Source: Paenibacillus sp. HW567 (GTDB lineage Bacteria; Bacillota; Bacilli; Paenibacillales; Paenibacillaceae). From it: DNA of 64,000 bases. Below the pieces are notes generated by a model. That model worked only from the letters and a program-made list of their open reading frames with translations. It had not been told where the DNA came from and did no database searches. Made by a program: the position numbers and the translations under genes. The DNA lies in contig NZ_KB910518.1 of assembly GCF_000374185.1 (NCBI RefSeq), positions 4,264,530 to 4,328,529 of the forward strand, given 5' to 3'. Below, one piece after another: positions 56,901 to 61,992 of this stretch; within the stretch, counting starts at the first letter, position 1; each line of letters opens with the position of its first letter.

Positions 56901-59360
56901 TCTCATGCTGGAAAACGCTGCTTTCTTCCAGGTAGGAGCATAGCAGCAATCCATCGCTGACTTCTGTTGTCCTGACTGTCCTTTTACCTGCTGCAGCAAG
57001 GATGCTCCCAGTTGTACGGGGTCCTCATCAAGAAAATAACGGTTTCGCTCAAACGGATAGGCGGGCAGCGGAATACGTCCCCTATTCTCTGCCTTCTCCA
57101 GCGCTTCCCAGCGAATGCCCAGCCCTGCACTCCATAGTCTCCCTATCCACTCCAGGAAATCCCGGTCTCCTCTAGTAGTGCCCACATGTGGAACCAATGA
57201 AATCACCTTAGATTCGTCCAACGTTTTTACAAGCTCGTTTACTTCCGTTCCTATATAAGCAACGAGGGTCTTCGGGCTGTTCACGAGGCTCATAATCCCT
57301 GGCGTTGCAGAAAAAGAAGAATTCCAGGTGTCGCTCCAAAAATGCGGCTCCTTCAGTTGTCCCGGCAACAGCTTGTCGCCGCTTGCTGCCGAAAATATCG
57401 GCACACTAGGGTTGTTGATGGGATTCTCTGTGATGGCCGTGCTCCCTCTTTCCATGAATGCAGTGAACGAGTGCTCAAGTGCCACAGCTTCTGCCGCAGC
57501 GGCTGCTACACAACTGCCCCGCTTGATGCCAAGCAGCCCCAAGGGTGTATGGTTACATCGCAGCATGAGGGTTACCACAGCATAGCCGAATAGGAAATGA
57601 ATAGCCTCGCGTTGCGGCTGATTCTTATTCCCCTGAAGGAACAGTGTACGGAAGTCTATTCCGCCGTAAGCTCCCAGTTTGCGCATAGCCGTGTCAGCCG
57701 CCTGGCGAAACGCGGGGTGGCCCGCATATAAAGAGATGGCCTGTTGAACGACTTGTTCATCGCCATCTATATCCGGCAAAACATAAAGAACAGCATATTC
57801 ACTTTTGTCCACCGATTGGATGGCAACTGTCTTGTCCTCAAGCTTACTTGCCAGCTCCTGATGACTCTCCGCAGCAATACAGGCACGATGGGGCAGAGTC
57901 TTCCTCCCTGCTTGCAGCGTATAGGACGCATCGGACAGACTCAGGTTGGGACTGCTTTTCAAGTGCTCCTTGAAGCGCCTGATTTGTTCCCGCACGGCGG
58001 TTGGGGTCTTGGCAGAGAATACGAACAACCGGGGAGCCTGCTCCACAATCTCCTGTTCTAATTGCGGAGGTGCTTCAAGAATGATATGGGCATTGGTCCC
58101 GCCGATGCCAAAGGAGCTAACGGCAGCCCGCAGCACATTGTCTGCGGCTGTCCAATCAGTCAATGCATTGTTCACATAAAAAGGGGTATCCTCAAACTCA
58201 ATTTTGGGATTTGGGTTGTTGAAGTGAATCGTGGGCGGAATCTGCCTGTGCTCAATCGCTAGAATCGTTTTGATTAAGCCGGCTATACCGGCTGCTTCAT
58301 TCAGATGGCCGATATTCGACTTTACAGAGCCAATGGCGCAATATGCTTTGTGATTTGTGCCATATGCCCGCTTCAGCGCTTCGATCTCGATGGAGTCTCC
58401 AATCTTCGTGCCCGTGCCGTGGGCTTCCACCATAGTAATGGATTCCGCCTCCACTTCAGCCATCTGGAGTGCCGCCTCAATCACTTCTTTTTGTCCGTTG
58501 ATGCTCGGGGCGGAGAACCCCGCTTTTCGATTGCCGTCATTATTGATGGCCGACCCTTTAATCACGGCGTAGATATGATCGCGGTCGTGAATGGCATCCT
58601 GCAAGGTTTTGAGGACGACGACCCCTGCTCCATCGCTGATAACCGTTCCCTGTGAAGCGGAATCAAACGTGCGGCAATGGCCATCCGCTGAATAGATCAG
58701 ATCATCGACGTAGTAATACCCCTTCTTGGAAGGGAGCGAGAGATGCACACCGCCCGCCAGCGCGATGTTGCATTCACCGTTAAGCAAGGCCTGGCTGGCA
58801 AGGTGGACGGCAACCAGCGAAGTGGAGCACGCCGACAGAACGGTAACGCTTGGCCCCTTCAGCCTTAATTTGTAGGAGATGGAGGTACATAAATACTCAC
58901 GGAAGCTCATATTAAACGTAGGGTGCTCGCCAGCCAGAAGCTGCCGGAGCTGCCAGTTGGCATTTTCGGTGCTGCCCGCGTAAAGGCCGATTTGCCCTTT
59001 ATATGTATCGGGATTATACCCGGCGTTGTCCAATGCATTCATTACACATTCATGAAAGATTCTGACTTGAGGGTCCAGTACTGTCGCTTCGAGCGGCGTA
59101 TAATCAAAAAAGGAAGCATCAAAATATTCAATGTCTTCCAGAACGCCTCTCGCCTTCACATAATTGGGGTCCTTGCACAGAGCAGAATCGACGCCGGATT
59201 GAATCATCTCCTCATCGGAAAAGAACTGAATCCCTTCGACTCCATACTTGAGGTTGGTCCAAAATTGCCCAGCGTCAGCCGCTTGCGGGAATTTACAATC
59301 CAGGCCGATGACGGCAATTTCCAGGCCGGTATACACTTGCTCACTGTTTTGATCTCTCAT
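50958..59360 (-). CDS. hybrid PKS-NRPS: KS-[degenerate AT]-KR-DH-ACP-C-A-PCP with unusual A domain
   Basis: About 2800 residues. ATG 59360 (GGGAG 5 bases upstream) is preferred over TTG 59372, which abuts AAAGGAA. KS: LSACSTS near 178, VEAHGTGTK and SNIGHLNEAAG, intact. AT region at 57800-57020: FPGQG is replaced by LPDIDG and the nucleophile elbow by GIKRGS (57501-57540), so it should be inactive. KR: LITGGSGGIGM near 1050 and GQSDYNAANA near 1212. A DH-like domain follows the KR, the reverse of the usual order: QDHRTEEYGVLSG near 1290 (Ser for the motif Pro) and HPGLLDSAT near 1450. ACP: GGDSLKAI. C: HHIISDGTS near 1855. A: FILYTSGSSGIPKG near 2340. Its A4 segment SHAIGILDIL (52201-52240) lacks the Asp that binds an alpha-amino group, and YGPTE is replaced by LGCSE. 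A10 NKVDRNAL and a final PCP GGHSLLLM are present. It is the first synthase of the line by gene order. Confidence 0.92.
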   Translation of the reverse strand: MRDQNSEQVYTGLEIAVIGLDCKFPQAADAGQFWTNLKYGVEGIQFFSDEEMIQSGVDSALCKDPNYVKARGVLEDIEYFDASFFDYTPLEATVLDPQVRIFHECVMNALDNAGYNPDTYKGQIGLYAGSTENANWQLRQLLAGEHPTFNMSFREYLCTSISYKLRLKGPSVTVLSACSTSLVAVHLASQALLNGECNIALAGGVHLSLPSKKGYYYVDDLIYSADGHCRTFDSASQGTVISDGAGVVVLKTLQDAIHDRDHIYAVIKGSAINNDGNRKAGFSAPSINGQKEVIEAALQMAEVEAESITMVEAHGTGTKIGDSIEIEALKRAYGTNHKAYCAIGSVKSNIGHLNEAAGIAGLIKTILAIEHRQIPPTIHFNNPNPKIEFEDTPFYVNNALTDWTAADNVLRAAVSSFGIGGTNAHIILEAPPQLEQEIVEQAPRLFVFSAKTPTAVREQIRRFKEHLKSSPNLSLSDASYTLQAGRKTLPHRACIAAESHQELASKLEDKTVAIQSVDKSEYAVLYVLPDIDGDEQVVQQAISLYAGHPAFRQAADTAMRKLGAYGGIDFRTLFLQGNKNQPQREAIHFLFGYAVVTLMLRCNHTPLGLLGIKRGSCVAAAAAEAVALEHSFTAFMERGSTAITENPINNPSVPIFSAASGDKLLPGQLKEPHFWSDTWNSSFSATPGIMSLVNSPKTLVAYIGTEVNELVKTLDESKVISLVPHVGTTRGDRDFLEWIGRLWSAGLGIRWEALEKAENRGRIPLPAYPFERNRYFLDEDPVQLGASLLQQVKGQSGQQKSAMDCCYAPTWKKAAFSSMRSRKGSKPSAIIIHDIVLEERTIEICKRYFDHPVFVAKACKPVSAGGSEIQLENSSKSAYCQMLQAYHKQTKAFPRNILYFALSGHGMEAWDDRQGELLLQETYYGLLPLVQAIGECNANGMLQLGVVTNHLFDVLGNEEINPWNATLLGLVRGIPLEFPNLRCQLLEIGDQEQLRLPTVADILFREAESGQDEIAAIRGNSKWLPMYEPLAPGQDAMPVLSDQGVYLITGGSGGIGMELAGYLSRHCQASLVLIVRSAFPAKHQWTSWLREHAGNDPISEKIRRIQAMEQSGTQVYVYQSDVSDFRHIAQTIRQVQQEIGPIQGVIHAAGLPGSGFIEQQSKETADPVILTKALGCIHLNQILQDQPLDFFVVCSSISTLFPIIGQSDYNAANAFVDAYTDYWNRLGKHRITSIKWDVWKNVGMAVNTGMAPAPLKELAHPLLDSYVRMNDKDVFHSKLSLRKHWVLQDHRTEEYGVLSGTAVLEMVREAVESSSLKKPFLLRNIQFHTPILVHTEEEKEIVLILTKNNEFTVYGRLPEEHSWVPHVTGRIGSAEPQGSTVELEQLKERCTQQNVIYTEADNHKHAGHLIFGTRWRNIRQVMAGTNEGLALIELPEEYHRDLETYHLHPGLLDSATSFLLGFINRTSLYIPLSYESLIVYGELTSRVYSYSKYLDSPVAQEELASFDIQIMDEQGKLIMDIRNYTMVAVSDALANRISTNHGKPQHTALNIDHLLAPFLAGPAAVSTGILPEEGQEIFGRALAGEAATIIVSAEPLETRLRGNKSTDQLGKHGQQPATRKLQGKRPELPVAYAPAVTDIENKLCAIYENHLGFQPVGIEDDFFELGGDSLKAIHVISSIRKQFDCSLALTDFFQNKTIQSVARFIQQASRVNEWKIAPVDPKSHYPTSLAQKRIFFLQGLMPDTVGYNESICVLLEGSLSARKIEEIFATIIGRHESLRTSFRVEDGEIVQIIHPQVDFTLMVTVVNEDGIEQAVDRFIQPFDLAQAPLIRVGLLQAGEQRHLLVVDMHHIISDGTSINLLVKDFADLYMGKILPPLAIQYKDYAEWEQGFITTPAYQAKKAYWLGKLAGPLPVLTLPTDYPRPSSLSFQGGLITLELGRPLSERIKKFSQEQQVTWFMTMLAAYYALLARLSGESDILVGIPQAGRNHEDVHEMVGMFVNSLVLRNQPEREKPFLVFLQEVRASLLEALENQDFQIEMIVDQLNYKRDPSRNLLYDTIFNYQSMKNQTETEVSYLHDIKLSPYPMTSTTAKADLNIHLYEVSSGIYLECFYRTDLFKQETVQYIFEEYRRLIEAIPQQAGTAIGELPVFRRKDIPLAGGSVSPSANLQSFHSNDPAEGLVQRFEAQAAAYPAHIAVKYREESLNYRQLNEQANRIARRIRELTGEGIGERPVALLFGNTIEMVAALAGAIKAGVPFVPLDRSAPLQRLIHMVNDAQTALILSDSENVSIAHELAERVNTGLTIVNTAEGLSGISAENCCVYPDGNQTAFILYTSGSSGIPKGVVQSYRNITYYIARFTDSLAVNHEDRIALLTTYSHAIGILDILASLLNGATLHLSDLKLDASIQRFSRWLNSEGITLYHSVPSVFRFLMKNLPEDVKLPSLRMILLGGEVVTRADFELYKKNCAEHCLFVNFLGCSELMVISFYILDKQSEVNHAKLPAGYAVDGIEVRIVDDTGKEAGCFEVGQLLYQSEYLSPGYWNQAEATERAFAYGPDTGRKRLYRSGDYGRLLQNGCLEYHGRNDAQLKIRGYRVDLNEIESTLDHIPFIQQSMVAAVMDHEGEPAIAAYYVLKEPAAEKEIIRVLREQLPAYLIPRYWLELKSFPMIGPNKVDRNALPTLDAMEPKNLRDEYQPPRNEMENMLARLWGEVLGIQRIGVDDGFFEIGGHSLLLMQVQNNLEKELKISIEMADLFKYPTISLLASFLKDKHRHNDYLNQSKQRGELRRSLMGNRRKGEQNHE

Positions 59361-59486
59361 AGTAACTCCCAATTCCTTTCCTATTCTTCGCTGAGAACAA
59401 TCATGCCTGTACAGAAGAATAACTCTGCGGAAGAGGTGCTTCGAAGGCTTTAGGCTGCCCTGTATCCTTCAATAAGCAGCAGCACA

Positions 59487-59529
59487 GCATAAATAACCCT
59501 CACCTGTATATGGTGAGGGTTATTTATGC
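59487..59529 (-). terminator. 18-bp perfect hairpin, intrinsic terminator between thioesterase and first PKS gene
   Basis: Arms 59487-59504 and 59512-59529 are exact reverse complements with a 7-base loop. The GC-rich core (CCCTCACC/GGTGAGGG) is followed by TTATTTAT in either direction, so it can terminate both ways. It lies 10 bases after the thioesterase stop and 126 bases before the first PKS start. In an otherwise tightly packed operon this should stop or reduce transcription unless it is read through. Confidence 0.85.
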
Positions 59530-59538
59530 TTACACATT

Positions 59539-60261
59539 CTATGCAATTAGTGTTCTGTTAATAAGGTCGATGACCTTCTTCTCTTCCTCGTTGATGAAGA
59601 AGTGCCCTCCCTGAAACGTAACAATCGAGCAAGCCTGGGTCGTGTACTCTTTCCACTGCCGGATCTCCCCCATGCTTGCAATCTCATCCTCATCGCCGAC
59701 AAGAACAGTAATATCCATGTCCCATTTCACTTGAGGGGCTTCAGTGATATAGTTCTCCACATTCTTGTAGTCAGACCTCAGAACCGGGGTGAAAATCTGC
59801 ATCAGTTCTTTATTCTCCGATACTTGCTTTGGCGTTCCGCCAAGCCTGATGACTTCCCGCCAGAATTCATCATCCGGCAAATGATGAATCTTCTTCCTAT
59901 CATGAATATGAGGCGGGTACATACCGGACAGAAACAGATGCCGCGGTTTCTCCCAGCCGTTCGCTTGAATTTGTTTCATCAGTTCACATATATACAACGT
60001 GCCCATGCTGTGTCCGAATAATGAATAGCCGTTGTCGCCGATTTGATTCATAATAGCAGCCGAGATATCCATCACCCCGTCATGCAACGAAGGATAGAAT
60101 GGTTCTATGAACCTTCTCCCCCGCCCGGCCAGTTCTACGGGTATCAGCTCAATTCTGGAATCCAGCTCCCGTCTCCACTTAGTAAATACAGTAGCAGACC
60201 CACCCGCGTACGGCAAACAAAACAACTTCATCCCATCTGAAGAACTGTTGCTGGCACCCAC
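59539..60261 (-). CDS. type II thioesterase (alpha/beta hydrolase)
   Basis: 240 residues. The start is a GTG with AAAGGAG eight bases upstream. Family marks: LFCLPYAGGSATVF at the N-terminus, the LAGRGRR block, nucleophile GHSMGTLYICEL near 83-93, catalytic Asp in VLVGDEDEIA near 190 and His in QGGHFFINEEE near 218. The length is standard for discrete thioesterases of PKS/NRPS clusters. These remove wrong or stalled acyl groups from carrier proteins, and here the enzyme would serve the whole line. It is the first gene after the promoter at 60519-60547 and is followed by a strong hairpin terminator, so it may be made in excess of the synthases. It is cytosolic, with no signal peptide. Confidence 0.93.
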   Translation of the reverse strand: MGASNSSSDGMKLFCLPYAGGSATVFTKWRRELDSRIELIPVELAGRGRRFIEPFYPSLHDGVMDISAAIMNQIGDNGYSLFGHSMGTLYICELMKQIQANGWEKPRHLFLSGMYPPHIHDRKKIHHLPDDEFWREVIRLGGTPKQVSENKELMQIFTPVLRSDYKNVENYITEAPQVKWDMDITVLVGDEDEIASMGEIRQWKEYTTQACSIVTFQGGHFFINEEEKKVIDLINRTLIA

Positions 60262-60411
60262 TGCGTATTCTCCTTTTGATTAACGTGTTCAGAGGCATAG
60301 CTTCGCCATTTCGTGTATCTTGCTTCATACACTACTACCCTACCATTTATGGCCCCTGCGTCATTCTAAAGTGCCTAAGCTTCAATAGAACAGTCTGGTT
60401 ATTTTTGTGAG

Positions 60412-60460
60412 AATAAAGCAAAAACCTACCCTATAACTCTGCTGTTGTAAGGAAGGTTTT
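60412..60460 (-). promoter_or_regulatory. leader hairpin, possible attenuator ahead of the thioesterase-PKS operon
   Basis: On the minus strand AAAACCTTCC and GGTAGGTTTT form a 10-bp stem with one T-T mismatch and a ~20-base loop, followed by TGCTTTATT. It lies about 50 bases after the expected transcription start and ~150 bases before the thioesterase start, so it is inside the 5' leader. It could be a weak intrinsic terminator or antitermination site, or the terminator of the upstream genes. I see no recognisable riboswitch class. Confidence 0.5.
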
Positions 60461-60518
60461 ACCACTATGAGTATCTTTATCTATCCAAAAAATTCTCGAC
60501 TTGGAACCCTTAACCAAC

Positions 60519-60547
60519 ATATTATCGTACGCCTATACCCTTGTCAA
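60519..60547 (-). promoter_or_regulatory. sigma-A type promoter for the main operon
   Basis: On the minus strand, -35 TTGACA (60542-60547), a 17-base spacer and -10 TAATAT (60519-60524): perfect -35, one mismatch in the -10 and ideal spacing. Transcription would start near 60511 and run through a ~250-base leader into the thioesterase gene and on to the synthases. It lies just past the ACP stop, in the only long intergenic region of the window. I see no clear operator in the rest of 60262-60563. Confidence 0.85.
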
Positions 60548-60563
60548 GAAATTACAGGACAAT

Positions 60564-60908
60564 TCACACCCCGTTTACTTCCCTCTCAATATAAGCAACC
60601 AGATCTTGCATAGAATGAAATAATTCAATGTCCAGCATGTCATCCTCGAATTGAATCTGAAACGCATTTTCGATCTCAACCACTAACCGGATAAACCCAA
60701 GTGAGTTAATTCCCGCTTCCTGCAGGCTGATTTGATCCCCGGAAAAAGCAATTTGGCCTGTCTGTACAGTTGCCTCTCCAGTACCCACCGCTTGCATCTG
60801 TTTGAGATAAATTTGCACCAATTGGGCTTCAATTTCATTTTTGGTTATCACGATTAGCATCACTCCACTTTTGGATTTTACCGATAGCCCTTGGGCGGGA
60901 TGGATCAT
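60564..60908 (-). CDS. discrete acyl carrier protein
   Basis: At most 114 residues. The carrier core begins at about residue 20 (ITKNEIEAQLVQIYLKQ) and carries the phosphopantetheine Ser in EAGINSLGFIRLVVEIE; GINSL is a fair match to the DSL/NSL motif. Helix IV ends at YIEREVNGV. The ATG at 60908 lies 9 bases after the preceding stop but has no ribosome binding site. A GTG at 60851, 11 bases after GGAG, or an ATG at 60860 may be the true start, which would give ~95 residues, the normal ACP size. The gene follows the putative BtrH-like protein, as an ACP accompanies BtrH in the butirosin pathway. It could hold a starter unit or an acyl group for transfer. No cognate ligase lies next to it. Confidence 0.8.
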   Translation of the reverse strand: MIHPAQGLSVKSKSGVMLIVITKNEIEAQLVQIYLKQMQAVGTGEATVQTGQIAFSGDQISLQEAGINSLGFIRLVVEIENAFQIQFEDDMLDIELFHSMQDLVAYIEREVNGV

Positions 60909-60917
60909 GACAATGGC

Positions 60918-61946
60918 TTAGAAGGAGAATATTTTGCTATGAGATAGTTGATCCAATAGCTTCTTTATAAACAGCTTTTCCTTCGCCGCTATTTCTTCCA
61001 GGTACCTCATAATTCTAGTAACCGATTCCGGATTGCTGTGCAAATAATATTTCAGCATCAGATTCCGGGCGTTTAATGCCAGCCGTTCCAGCTCCATGCT
61101 GGAAGCAAGCTCATCATCCGAGAAGATAAGCTGCTCTGAATGCTCCTTCATATAGCTGATGCGGGCGGACATCAATCTCTTGTGCTCCCACACGCTGTGA
61201 ATATGCCTGATATCGAAGGCGGCTTGCCCATTGAGCAATTGCCCAAAATATTCCAGCAGAGCATCATAGGTCTTCATCCCGTAATCACAATGATCCCAGG
61301 GGGAGGCGACCATCCGAAATCTGTTAGATGTATTCCTGGAGAGCAGATAGTCTTCAAGAGTTTCCTGTACCAGAGTCAGATCAAAATCATATTGTCCCGC
61401 TTCGTTCCATTTATACAAAAAGATCCGATCGCACACTGCCTGATGATCAATAACGTCAATGTTGTGATACGCCTGTTCAAAATCGGTAAAACGTACGCTT
61501 GTGGAAGCAAAGGTGTGCTTATCTGTAAAGCCCGTGAGCTGGAACGTTTGCTCCTGCACATCATAGCCATGGATCAATACATCATGGGAAAGATGGCTTT
61601 TGCGGTAAACCTCCCGTTCCGGGATAAAATATTCGTCTACATTCAAATTACAATACAAGCCGTCATCCAGGCAGTCCCGGATAAAATCAACGATATTGCG
61701 CTTGATGATGCCCATTGTGCCTCTTTGCAGGCGTTCGACATGCAGCCATGGATTTAAAGTGTGGTCGTGGATGTAGAATGTAAACGGGACAGGCGGATCA
61801 GGTCTTCTGTCATAGCATATTTGGATGAAGTTGCTGTAGAACCAAGGCAGACTTTTGTCGTGTGCAAGCACGATGCTAAGCGGAAAAGCGAAAAACTGGT
61901 ATCCCAAAATAGGCGGCTGCACCACCGGTAAAAGCACTCTCTTCAT
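60918..61946 (-). CDS. unassigned protein, possible BtrH-like layout lacking the N-terminal cysteine
   Basis: 342 residues; ATG with AAGGGGAAG upstream. It shares with the product of 8525-9616 a central block (FIRDCLDDGLYCNLNVDEYFIP...HLSHDVLIHGYD) and a helical C-terminal part rich in Tyr, Lys and Glu. The N-terminus (PILGYQFFAFPLSIVLAHD) aligns with the Cys-containing start of the paralogue but has Phe and Ala where that protein has Cys. If the family is papain-like, as the BtrH comparison suggests, this copy has lost its nucleophile and may be structural, or a partner of the other. I am not certain of the family. The gene lies 46 bases after the UvrA-like gene and is followed by the ACP, so the three probably form one transcription unit from a promoter to the right of the window. 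Confidence 0.6.
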   Translation of the reverse strand: MKRVLLPVVQPPILGYQFFAFPLSIVLAHDKSLPWFYSNFIQICYDRRPDPPVPFTFYIHDHTLNPWLHVERLQRGTMGIIKRNIVDFIRDCLDDGLYCNLNVDEYFIPEREVYRKSHLSHDVLIHGYDVQEQTFQLTGFTDKHTFASTSVRFTDFEQAYHNIDVIDHQAVCDRIFLYKWNEAGQYDFDLTLVQETLEDYLLSRNTSNRFRMVASPWDHCDYGMKTYDALLEYFGQLLNGQAAFDIRHIHSVWEHKRLMSARISYMKEHSEQLIFSDDELASSMELERLALNARNLMLKYYLHSNPESVTRIMRYLEEIAAKEKLFIKKLLDQLSHSKIFSF

Positions 61947-61992
61947 TCCATACTTCCCCTTTCTGCTTCAAATAAGAACGGTAAGCTTGGGG

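Noticed and set aside
59373-59486. A separate promoter directly before the first PKS gene
   Set aside because: I looked for -35/-10 pairs on the minus strand and found only poor candidates such as TTGAAG with wrong spacing.
60262-60563. Riboswitch or small RNA gene in the long intergenic region
   Set aside because: Apart from the promoter and one imperfect hairpin I see no conserved riboswitch core or T-box sequence.
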